Of a DNA stretch of 43,459 nucleotides, positions 23,295 to 31,360 are shown piece after piece. Every line of letters begins with the position of its first letter. The stretch's first letter is position 1. Both the position numbers and the translations under genes were made by a program. Under the pieces are notes generated by a model. The model worked only from the letters and a program-made list of their open reading frames with translations, was not told the origin of the DNA and searched no databases. Source of the DNA: a virus; the IMG/VR virus record IMGVR_UViG_3300027302_000010, positions 1-43,459 of that record, one strand, 5' to 3'.

Positions 23295-26200
23295 CTAGAT
23301 TCGGTAGCTGTAATCGTCTGGCTTACACGGGCCGGGGTCGCATTGAAGATCGAGACACCCTCCCGGGCAATCGAAATAGAAAAATTGATCCAGCGGCGCA
23401 ACGCACCGGTCTGGCCGTCCAGCCAGGAACGTTGCTCCAAACCGTCCGCCGTTGTTGCGGACAAGATCTTGCCCGCTCAAACGACGCACGGTGTTGCACG
23501 TAATCTGGACATTGCTGACGTACCGGAAAAAGCTGCCGGTTGCCGATGTAAACGCCACGTCCGGGCCGACATTCGCGCAGGTGAACGTGGTTGGAGTCGG
23601 CGTTCCAGTAACGATGTTTTCGTCGTTGAAGCTGGTGTTGATGAAACCTTCGGTCGTCACGTGATCACCGATGGACAGGTGATGCGCCTTGTTCGTGGTG
23701 AACGTCGCGACGTTTGATGTCCGCTGGTAGGCGATGGGCAGCATTTCCCAGTTGAATTTTACCGGGGTGTTGATGCCAACGAATCCGCCGCTGGATGAAA
23801 CGACAGCGCCGGGATTGGCGACTGTGAACTGATTTGCGGCTGGAACGGTAAGAACCGTAAAAACCCCATTGAATGTTCCGTCAGCAACGCCAACTACGGA
23901 AACCTCCATTCCCACCTGAAGCTCATGCGCAGACGCCGTCGTAAACGTCGAGATGCCGCTGCCGTTTCTCGATGCGCCTGCCGGAGATGCTGACGGAGGG
24001 TTGATCGGAATCTGGTAGTCCGTCGGGTAGTACCACTTACTGCGATCAACGTCGTGATTCAGGACAATAAACGCAGCGTCGAGCGGATCGAAAGCCGTCT
24101 GGTAATACCAAGTTCCCGGCCCTTGAAGTAACACGTCATTGTTTTCAACAACCATGTCGCGGTGTGCTGAAATCAATGTGGAATACGGATTCGGATTCGC
24201 TGTCAACGGCCCGATCAACTCATACCAATCCTGCACGTTTAACGCTATGAACGCACAAATATCCAACGCTGAGTTGTTGTGGATGCGCGTTCCAAAGTGC
24301 TGGTACGAATCAACGTAGAAACAGGTTCCAGTAAACCCGTCGAAATTGTTGTAGCGAACCTCGGCGTTTAACGTCTCTCGAACGGTGATAGCATGAACCG
24401 GGCTCTGCTGGTTGACCTTGTTTGGCCCGCCGCGAACCTCGTTGCGCTCGAAGGTGCATCCAGCTGCAAGGATCCGCTGGCTGCGAAGCATTTCGACGCT
24501 TCCGTCGATGTAAGCTCCTGGGGAGATGTTGTTTCCAGCGATATTTGCAGTGAATCGGTAAGAATCTGGCGTTGATACGACCGTCAACGATCCAGAGAGC
24601 GCCAGATTTACAATACCGTATCCGGTCACCACGATTGCCGGAAAAACATCAACCCCCACCTGGGCAACAGTGAACGTCAAGTCATTGATTACGTTCACGA
24701 CCGCAAAAGATCCGTCGAACGAGTTGTCGCTTACATCAACCGAAACGGTGTTTCCAGGTGCAAGGAAATGCTTTTGCGATGTTGTAAACGTAACGACATT
24801 CGATTGCCGCTGAGCAGAGACAATTCCAAAGACGTAGTTCCCCATCGTCACCGGCACCACGTCCCCAACCCGCAACGTGTGCTTCATGACGCAGGTGTAA
24901 GTCGCCACGCCAGCAGATCTGGAAACCACGTTGATCGGGTTCACAAGGCTCGAAAAGCCGCCGATCGCGCACTGGGTGTTGGCCTCTGCGTTGCCGGGAT
25001 AGAGAACGCTTTGAATCGAGTTTCGGCCTTGGTATCCGAATTTGTTGTTGATCACCCTCGCACCCTGCGTCTCCGTGTTCACCGTCATCGGTAGGAACGA
25101 GAGGGCAATGAACGTCTCGGCATCTGCGATACCAACGCCGAAGTCGTAAAACTGGTTGTCACGGAACACCGCGTTTTCACCGCGATGATTGATTCCCGCA
25201 ACCGTGTAGGAGGAGTTGACTCCTGCGGTCGTTTGCGCGGTGGCAAGAACGTCAGGGTAGTAGGTCGGAGAGTAGACGCGGCCGTTTTGCGCAGGCAGTG
25301 TTATCGGAGCGGTAACGCGAGAACAATAAAACTCCTGACCGCCAGGAAGGAATCCAGCCACGGTTTTTGTGCCATTGAAGGCTGGGTCCGTCATCCCGGT
25401 AATGACAACGCTATCACCGATCGTGAAACCAAAGTTCCAGTCTGGATGCTTTGTGTAAATGTCAGCAAAACCGTTGTTTCTACCGCCGATGATTACAGCA
25501 CGAATATCGCGCTGGAAAGTGGACTGGGTTATGTTCTGAACATTTCCATACCCAGTGAATGACCCATCTGCAACACCGCCTGTTTTTACGTTTACAATGT
25601 ACTGATTGATTTCGCTTACATTGGTGTACGGAGGTGGGACTATTGGCGGAGAATACGATGGAGTTGCCCCCGCAGTTATGAAATGCGGGTAGGCGGTCGT
25701 GTACGTGTTTACTCCAGCGGTCCTTGAAACGGATGAAATCGCGATGTCAGCGACCGAGTTGTTCGTGTAGTTACCGTCGAATGTGATGCCCTGAATCAGC
25801 GTGTTCTTGCAGTTGATCGAATCAACTGGTCTTCCCGGGTACGCTCCAACACCGCCAACCACGCCGCTGCCGGCATAATTGCCCAGCGTCTTGATCATCT
25901 GGATGTTGAATCCATAGGTATCAAGTCGCTTGGTTGACGTATGGTTTGCGAACTTCAGCGTCGTTTGCCCGATGCCTTTGCCGACAAACTCCACGTTGTC
26001 GATCGCGTTGCCGTAGCCGAGAACCAGAGATGAAGTGTAGCCGCCGCCGATCAGGTTGATCCAGCCGTCTTCCGTGACCAAACCAGTGTCAGGACCCGGA
26101 ACCGCTGCCGTGAATCGGGTTGGGTTGATGATGGAAACAACCTGAAACCCAAGCTGGCTGACGCCTGTACCGTTGAAAGTTGAATCGGAAAACCCGTAAA

Positions 26201-26432
26201 GCGTGATCTTTTCGTTGGCAACAAGTCCATGCGGGGTGGACGTGTTGAATGTCGCCACGCCTCCAGTCCGGATTCGATTGATGATCTTCGCCCCCGGACT
26301 CGACCCCAGCAGAAACGTGCCTGCCGGGAAATCGCATCGACCAGCTGTGAGCAAGCATTCGTTGATCGCCCACGCGCTGTTTCGTAGCCCGCAGGGATCC
26401 GCTCCGTAATCAACTGGGTTTGAAGAGGGCAT
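23295..26432 (-). CDS. Tailspike with beta-helix and repeated binding modules
   Basis: 1045 residues from the ATG at 26430-26432. The N-terminus (NPVDYGADPCGLRNSAWAIN) is the head-binding and entry pattern of pectate-lyase-type beta-helix spikes; a solenoid runs through the middle (FVGKGIGQTTLKFANH; FDGNYTNNSVADIAIS; NNDVLLQGPGTWYY). Within it, modules of about 50-60 residues with the pattern ATFTT...H.L..G..V...G..D.FNG recur at least four times. These resemble the E1 FCCH-type module seen in phage tail proteins. It probably binds and cleaves surface polysaccharide; no catalytic residues can be assigned by eye. Confidence 0.75.
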   Translation of the reverse strand: MPSSNPVDYGADPCGLRNSAWAINECLLTAGRCDFPAGTFLLGSSPGAKIINRIRTGGVATFNTSTPHGLVANEKITLYGFSDSTFNGTGVSQLGFQVVSIINPTRFTAAVPGPDTGLVTEDGWINLIGGGYTSSLVLGYGNAIDNVEFVGKGIGQTTLKFANHTSTKRLDTYGFNIQMIKTLGNYAGSGVVGGVGAYPGRPVDSINCKNTLIQGITFDGNYTNNSVADIAISSVSRTAGVNTYTTAYPHFITAGATPSYSPPIVPPPYTNVSEINQYIVNVKTGGVADGSFTGYGNVQNITQSTFQRDIRAVIIGGRNNGFADIYTKHPDWNFGFTIGDSVVITGMTDPAFNGTKTVAGFLPGGQEFYCSRVTAPITLPAQNGRVYSPTYYPDVLATAQTTAGVNSSYTVAGINHRGENAVFRDNQFYDFGVGIADAETFIALSFLPMTVNTETQGARVINNKFGYQGRNSIQSVLYPGNAEANTQCAIGGFSSLVNPINVVSRSAGVATYTCVMKHTLRVGDVVPVTMGNYVFGIVSAQRQSNVVTFTTSQKHFLAPGNTVSVDVSDNSFDGSFAVVNVINDLTFTVAQVGVDVFPAIVVTGYGIVNLALSGSLTVVSTPDSYRFTANIAGNNISPGAYIDGSVEMLRSQRILAAGCTFERNEVRGGPNKVNQQSPVHAITVRETLNAEVRYNNFDGFTGTCFYVDSYQHFGTRIHNNSALDICAFIALNVQDWYELIGPLTANPNPYSTLISAHRDMVVENNDVLLQGPGTWYYQTAFDPLDAAFIVLNHDVDRSKWYYPTDYQIPINPPSASPAGASRNGSGISTFTTASAHELQVGMEVSVVGVADGTFNGVFTVLTVPAANQFTVANPGAVVSSSGGFVGINTPVKFNWEMLPIAYQRTSNVATFTTNKAHHLSIGDHVTTEGFINTSFNDENIVTGTPTPTTFTCANVGPDVAFTSATGSFFRYVSNVQITCNTVRRLSGQDLVRNNGGRFGATFLAGRPDRCVAPLDQFFYFDCPGGCLDLQCDPGPCKPDDYSYRI

Positions 26433-26433
26433 A

Positions 26434-28488
26434 CTAGGCAGAGAGTAACGGGCAGGCCACTCGGCTGAGATCGCCGTAGATGTCCTCCTGGAGACGTTGG
26501 GCAACCATGGCAATTCGCTTCAAGCGAAACCTGCCGGTGTTCACATAACGCAGCTGGAATTCGTAGCCATCGCGAGTGAAACCGCCGGTCTGCACGTCGC
26601 ACTTGTCGGGCGGTTGTGGCAGGGCAATGCGCGATCGGGCGGGCGGCTGGTAGTATTTGACCTCTTGGCAGTTGATCACCGCCGGCGGGCACGCAACCTC
26701 ACCAGGCTCGCAGTTGCGGTACTTGGCGCAGTCTTTGATCTCTGCCCAGGGATGCCAGCACTCACCCTCGTTGGCCTTGAAGTAGACCTTGGCCTCGATG
26801 TTGCCCATGACCTGATCGTACCATTGCTCGGCACTCATCAGGCGCTTCTTGTTGGCGGGCTCGGCAAACGTGAGTGAGCGCGTTTCGATAATCCATTCGA
26901 TCGGTGAATCATCAAACCCATCGAAATCAAACTGGCCAGTGCGGGTGACCTCGTAGAGGCCGATCTTTCCCTGATCCAGGCCGAAAACGAAGCATCTTTC
27001 TGAGTTCCTGACCCGAACCGTCAGCATCTGGAGAATGTCAGCACAGGTCCAGACACCCTCCCAAGCAGGAGGGAGCTTGCGGCCCATTCCGGAAACCAAG
27101 TCGAAATCCATGACCACCAGCCCTCGATGCACAACACCGCGACCGTTCACCTTCTGCGGCTGGATGGTCATCAGCATCCGGTTATCGAAGTTCACGGAGC
27201 TAGCAGCCTTCAGGTAAAACTCCGTGTCGTAGGCCAATGCCCGCACAACCTGCCGGCTGATAGGGGTGTTGCCCCATTCGGTGAAATCGCGCCTGGCGTA
27301 GATCAACGACCGAATGCCGTCCTGCGCACGAAATATCAGATCACCGTTCATTGGAACGATGGATTCGTGGTTGAACGAACCAAAGTTCAGCAATGCGAAT
27401 CGCTGGATCGGATAACTGAGATCCTTCCAAACGTCGCGGTCAACTGGGGCTGCAAACGCGTAGGTGGCGGTCGGCGTGAAAACCAGCAGGTCGCCATCTC
27501 CCAGCGACGTGTCCAAGTTGGCGCCAAACGCCAGTCCGGTGATCGGGCCATTGGAGACGGCGAAGGCACCGCCCTCATTGAGGAATGTGTTCTCGGTAAA
27601 TCGAATGACGGAGTTGCGGCCGTAGGCTGGATCTCCATAGACCAAGTCTCCACCGTAGTATTCCGATCCACTGGCCACCCAGAGGCGCCCTTTACCGTAA
27701 GCCATCGGGCCTCCGACTGGAACTTCTTCACCAGTGGCGCGCCGAAACGTCGTTCCGTCAAACAGGTACGGAGCGTTCAGTTGATCTTGAACAATCAACC
27801 AGTTTTCCGCCTGCTGGAAAAATACATGATCCGCGTTCGGGTTGTTGGCCTGCAACCAGTATCCAGTGAAACTCGGTCCCAGCAATGGTCCTGCATCAAC
27901 GCCAGGGCTGTACGTTGTGAACGTCGTTGGCGTCGGCGTGTTTTGAATCACGAAGTCACCGAAAAAACCTTCAGGAAACGAAGCGCCAACGCGCTCAGGC
28001 AGCCGCACAACCATTCCCGGAAACAAACCATGTGGAACGGAGCAGGTGTAGGTTGCGATGTTGGCAACGCGCCCTCGAGTATCAACCGTGAATGTGCCAC
28101 CTTGAGGTGTTTGGTCTGAGACGAGGAAATTATTTTCGATGTCGATGCGGAACATTTTTCCGCTGATCGAAGCGAACAGATACGGCGTGCCATCATCGTT
28201 CACATAGGCGCCGCAGCCCTGGAAATACCCAGTCTTGAATGCGTCTTGAACGGCCGCGTTGTAGTAACCCGAGTCAGTGACAACGGTCGGATCCGGGAAC
28301 GTCAACCCTTTCAACCAGATCCCTGGCCGCGCCTTGGGAAAACCTCCACGGACAGTCGTATTCACCGCCCAAGCCAGTTGGTTGGGTTGAATCAATGACG
28401 GAGAGAACCCGCTATCTACACCCCCTTCAGAGGTGAGCAGGCCGTCAACCAAACGATTCTTTTCGGCGACCATGACGCTTGAACCCAT
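26434..28488 (-). CDS. Tail nozzle/tube protein, T7 gp12-like
   Basis: 684 residues from the ATG at 28486-28488 (an ATG at 28471-28473 gives 679). Beta-propeller-like repeats (YLFDGTTFRRATGEE; GKGRLWVASGSEYYGGDLVY; DGDLLVFTPTATYAF) fit the nozzle proteins that close podophage tails. It also carries one copy of the FCCH-like module found in the adjacent spike (IATYTCSVPHGLFPGMVVRL). Cys-rich segments near the end (CWHPWAEIKDCAKYRNCEPG) may bind metal or form disulfides. It opens the leftward tail operon and starts within 29 bases of the divergent TerL start. Confidence 0.7.
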   Translation of the reverse strand: MGSSVMVAEKNRLVDGLLTSEGGVDSGFSPSLIQPNQLAWAVNTTVRGGFPKARPGIWLKGLTFPDPTVVTDSGYYNAAVQDAFKTGYFQGCGAYVNDDGTPYLFASISGKMFRIDIENNFLVSDQTPQGGTFTVDTRGRVANIATYTCSVPHGLFPGMVVRLPERVGASFPEGFFGDFVIQNTPTPTTFTTYSPGVDAGPLLGPSFTGYWLQANNPNADHVFFQQAENWLIVQDQLNAPYLFDGTTFRRATGEEVPVGGPMAYGKGRLWVASGSEYYGGDLVYGDPAYGRNSVIRFTENTFLNEGGAFAVSNGPITGLAFGANLDTSLGDGDLLVFTPTATYAFAAPVDRDVWKDLSYPIQRFALLNFGSFNHESIVPMNGDLIFRAQDGIRSLIYARRDFTEWGNTPISRQVVRALAYDTEFYLKAASSVNFDNRMLMTIQPQKVNGRGVVHRGLVVMDFDLVSGMGRKLPPAWEGVWTCADILQMLTVRVRNSERCFVFGLDQGKIGLYEVTRTGQFDFDGFDDSPIEWIIETRSLTFAEPANKKRLMSAEQWYDQVMGNIEAKVYFKANEGECWHPWAEIKDCAKYRNCEPGEVACPPAVINCQEVKYYQPPARSRIALPQPPDKCDVQTGGFTRDGYEFQLRYVNTGRFRLKRIAMVAQRLQEDIYGDLSRVACPLLSA

Positions 28489-28507
28489 TGAAAGGCCATC
28501 GCAGGAT
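28479..28507 (+). promoter_or_regulatory. Candidate late promoter element before TerL
   Basis: TTGAAC at 28479-28484, a 17-bp spacer and CAGGAT at 28502-28507 followed by TCC. The -10 match to sigma70 is poor, but GCAGGATTCC is found 17 bp after TTGACA again upstream of the capsid gene (40832-40860, minus strand). It lies inside the first codons of the divergent tail nozzle gene, so both operons share a very short control region. Confidence 0.3.
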
Positions 28508-28516
28508 TCCCGCAAG

Positions 28517-30289
28517 ATGAATGAAAGCCCCGATTACTTGTCCATACCGTGGCGTACAAAAGACCGCTTCCTGATCGAGGCTGAGATGGTGCGTCGTGGC
28601 GGGTACATTCACAACGCCGGCGTGAAGTACGGTCAGGGCAAGTATTACCACTTCCGCGCTGCCATGACGGCGCTGTGGCCGCACTTCGACTGGCATGAAT
28701 GGTCGGAGCTTCTGATCCAAGCATTCGTCGAGAACCAAGAGGTCGGCATCATGGGGCCGGGTTCATCTGGCAAGACGTACAACTCCGCAGCGTTTGGGCT
28801 GTGTTCGTTCTACATCTGGCCGAAGGGCACCTCGATCATCATGTCGTCAACGACGCGTGAGGGTCTCCAGCTGCGAATCTGGGGCTCGATCAAAGAGCTT
28901 CACAACAAAGCCAAGGAACGTCGCGAGTGGCTCCCGGGCCGCGTGATTGAAAGCCGGTTCATCCTGACCAGTTCGGATGAAGATGCCGAAGCGCAGGACT
29001 TTCGAGACGGCATCATCGGTGTAGCGTGCAAGGTGGGCGGCACCTTTGTCGGCCTCTCGAACTACGTCGGATTGAAAAACGATCGCGTGATGTTGATCGC
29101 GGACGAAGCCTCGCTGATGGGGCGCGGTTTCTTGGATTCGGTGGCTAACCTTCGCAAGAACCCCGAGTTCAAGCTGATCGCGATGGGCAACCCCAAGGAC
29201 CGCAATGATGCGCTTGGCGTGGTGTGCGAACCGCATCCGACATTCGGCGGCTGGGAGGGTCTCGAATACTTGGAGAAAACGCGCACCTGGAGAACGCGGG
29301 CGCCCGGTGGGTTGGCTGTCCAGCTGTGTGGATACGACACGCCGAATGCAAAATTCCCCAAGGGCACGAATCCGTACCGAGGCATCATCACGCCGGAGCA
29401 GATTCAGGCGGACCTCGATTACTACGGGCGGGACTCGTTGCAGTTCTCGATGATGAACCTCGGTCTGCTGCCTCGGGACGGTGGCACCAGGCGCGTGGTC
29501 ACGATGTCGTTGTGCGAGCAGAACCAAGCGTTCGACGATGTCGCGTGGGACCGCGCTGACAAGATCATCCGCGTGATCGGCATCGACGCTGCGTACTCGG
29601 GCGTCGGCGGTGACCGATGCGTTATGACGGACCTCAAGTTCGGACCAGATGCGTCCGGTCGCACGGTGCTAGCATTTGCAGAACCGCCCATCGTGATTCC
29701 GGTCACGGCCGTCAAGGCGCAGCAGGCCGAAGAGCAGATTGCCGAGTACGTGTTGCTGTACTGCAAGCAGCGCAATATCAACCCGGAGCAGGTGGGTTTT
29801 GACTCCACTGGACGCGGCACGCTGATGTCTGCGTTCGCTCGCCTGTGGTCTCCGCAGGTGGTTCCGATTGAGTTCGGCGGCAAGCCACTGGATCGTCCGG
29901 TACGCCAGGGGGACGCGAAGACCGAGCGCGAGGCCTACGGCAAGATGGTGACTGCACTCTGGTATTCGTCTCGCCTACTCATCGAGTCCAAGCAGTTGCG
30001 GAAACTGCCGCGTGAAGTCGCCGAGGAAGGTGCGATGCGCGAGTGGGGTATCGCCCGTACTGGATTGATCGACGTGGAGCCGAAGCACAAGACCAAGGAA
30101 CGCATGGGCCGATCGCCTGACTTGTGGGATTCGTTCGTGGTTGCGCTCGAAATGGCGCGCCGAAACGGTTTTGAGATTGCAGGCGGCCACGGTGTTGGTA
30201 TTGTCAAGCGACAGACACCAAAGTGGCTGACGCGTATGTCTGACAAGCGCCGGTCAGTGGAGTCTCAACATTCGCTAACCTACTCCTAA
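28517..30289 (+). CDS. terL: Terminase large subunit
   Basis: 590 residues, normal size. The ATPase has Walker A GPGSSGKT (about residue 80), Walker B VMLIADEA (about 190) and a coupling segment LIAMGNP. The nuclease has an RNase H-like core: GIDAAYSGVGGDR (about 355) with the first Asp, GFDSTGRGT (about 425) and SPDLWDSFV (about 535) with the last Asp. It cuts and translocates phage DNA into procapsids through the portal coded four genes downstream. No small-subunit gene is adjacent. The start ATG at 28517 is two bases beyond an alternative start of the divergent tail gene. Confidence 0.95.
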   Translation: MNESPDYLSIPWRTKDRFLIEAEMVRRGGYIHNAGVKYGQGKYYHFRAAMTALWPHFDWHEWSELLIQAFVENQEVGIMGPGSSGKTYNSAAFGLCSFYIWPKGTSIIMSSTTREGLQLRIWGSIKELHNKAKERREWLPGRVIESRFILTSSDEDAEAQDFRDGIIGVACKVGGTFVGLSNYVGLKNDRVMLIADEASLMGRGFLDSVANLRKNPEFKLIAMGNPKDRNDALGVVCEPHPTFGGWEGLEYLEKTRTWRTRAPGGLAVQLCGYDTPNAKFPKGTNPYRGIITPEQIQADLDYYGRDSLQFSMMNLGLLPRDGGTRRVVTMSLCEQNQAFDDVAWDRADKIIRVIGIDAAYSGVGGDRCVMTDLKFGPDASGRTVLAFAEPPIVIPVTAVKAQQAEEQIAEYVLLYCKQRNINPEQVGFDSTGRGTLMSAFARLWSPQVVPIEFGGKPLDRPVRQGDAKTEREAYGKMVTALWYSSRLLIESKQLRKLPREVAEEGAMREWGIARTGLIDVEPKHKTKERMGRSPDLWDSFVVALEMARRNGFEIAGGHGVGIVKRQTPKWLTRMSDKRRSVESQHSLTYS

Positions 30290-30293
30290 TCTT

Positions 30294-30719
30294 ATGGCCT
30301 CATTCAACAAAGTCATCCTAGTCGGAAACCTGACCCGCGACGTAGAACTCAAGCACCTGCCGAAGGGAACCGCCGTCTGCAACCTGAGCATGGCAGTCAA
30401 TCGCCGCTGGAAGACTGAGTCCGGTGAAGACAAGGAAGACGTCTACTATGCTGAGTGCAAGGCCTTCGGAAAGCAGGCTGAAACGATCGCCCAGTACGTC
30501 AAGAAGGGGCATCCGTTGTTGGTTGAGGGGCGTCTGACTCGGGAAGAGTGGGACGACAAGAAGACCGGCGAGAAGCGGTCCACCACCCGGATCATGATTG
30601 AGACCTTCCAATTCCTGAAGGGTCGCGATGAAGGCGCTGCGCCGGCACCCCGAGCCCAAGCGGCCGCCCCAGCCGCTCCCAAGCCTGATCTGGACGATTC
30701 AGACGATCTCCCGTTTTAA
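30294..30719 (+). CDS. ssb: Single-stranded DNA-binding protein (SSB)
   Basis: 141 residues with an OB-fold: FNKVILVGNLTRDVELKHLP, GTAVCNLSMAVNRRW, VYYAECKAFGKQAETIAQYV, KKGHPLLVEGRLTREEW and TRIMIETFQFL. A linker of Ala/Pro precedes the acidic tip DDSDDLPF, needed to recruit host replication and repair proteins. The sequence looks close to bacterial SSBs of the Verrucomicrobiota/Planctomycetota type. It lies between TerL and portal rather than near the recombination genes. Likely supports replication and RecT-type recombination. Confidence 0.95.
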   Translation: MASFNKVILVGNLTRDVELKHLPKGTAVCNLSMAVNRRWKTESGEDKEDVYYAECKAFGKQAETIAQYVKKGHPLLVEGRLTREEWDDKKTGEKRSTTRIMIETFQFLKGRDEGAAPAPRAQAAAPAAPKPDLDDSDDLPF

Positions 30720-30728
30720 TGCTGCCGT

Positions 30729-31004
30729 ATGAGCAACATGAATCTGACTTCGTTCCCCAACGGTGGATGGCAATATTACCAGCCCGAAACCAAGTGGAAT
30801 AAACCCAACCCGATGAACGATGATTTCTACGAAACAGCCAGAATCATCGCGCAGCATCGGGCCGCCAACGGTCTGCCAGCTTCACTCGAGAAGGCCCAAC
30901 TGGACCTAGAGAACTACACCAAGGCCCGCTTTCCGTCCACGTACTCAACACCAGGATCCAATGTACAACCAAGGGTTTCAGGCTGTCGCACGTGCGGCCG
31001 CTAA
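30729..31004 (+). CDS. Conserved phage protein with PNGGW motif, 91 residues
   Basis: It begins MNLTSFPNGGWQYYQPETKW (positions after the first three residues) and continues with a helical stretch (FYETARIIAQHRAANGLPAS; EKAQLDLENYTKARFP) and a C-terminal CRTCGR. I recognise the PNGGWxxYQP...I..HR layout as recurring near podophage terminase/portal genes. Function unknown. The C-terminal CxxC might pair with zinc sites in the next protein. It overlaps that gene by 44 bases. Confidence 0.75.
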   Translation: MSNMNLTSFPNGGWQYYQPETKWNKPNPMNDDFYETARIIAQHRAANGLPASLEKAQLDLENYTKARFPSTYSTPGSNVQPRVSGCRTCGR

Positions 31005-31353
31005 ATTGCGCCAGACGGCTCAAGGAGCGCGCATCCTAGCCGAATGGCTTGGTGATGGTGGAACGCCTGTCGATCGCCGGCAGGCGCAGGATCGCATTGA
31101 TACCTGCAACCGCTGTATTCACAACAAACCCACGGATGCACGGTCGGTTACCAAGACCGTGGCCGAGGCTATTCTGGAGCAGGAACAGGCGCGCAATGAC
31201 ATGGCGATGTTTCTGCAAGGTGAGGGGCTTGCTGGCACTTGCGAAGTCTGCGGATGCTACCTGAAGCTGAAGGTCTGGGTCCCTCTTTCGTATCTTGGCA
31301 AGACCGAAATGCCCGATAATTGCTGGATTTCGCACGAACGGAAAGCAATCTGA
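30961..31353 (+). CDS. Zinc-finger protein, 130 residues
   Basis: Two Cys pairs form a likely zinc site: CNRC with a following basic/polar stretch near residue 50, and CEVCGC near 95, followed by CW near the C-terminus. The N-terminus is helical (FQAVARAAAKLRQTAQGARI). It starts within the last codons of the upstream gene and is followed by the portal after seven bases, so it may help assembly or packaging. Family not recognised with certainty. Confidence 0.7.
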   Translation: MYNQGFQAVARAAAKLRQTAQGARILAEWLGDGGTPVDRRQAQDRIDTCNRCIHNKPTDARSVTKTVAEAILEQEQARNDMAMFLQGEGLAGTCEVCGCYLKLKVWVPLSYLGKTEMPDNCWISHERKAI

Positions 31354-31360
31354 CACCGAT

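Noticed and set aside
27127-28119. 330-codon open frame on the plus strand across the tail nozzle gene
   Set aside because: Antisense shadow; no domain pattern and the opposite frame is clearly tail-like.
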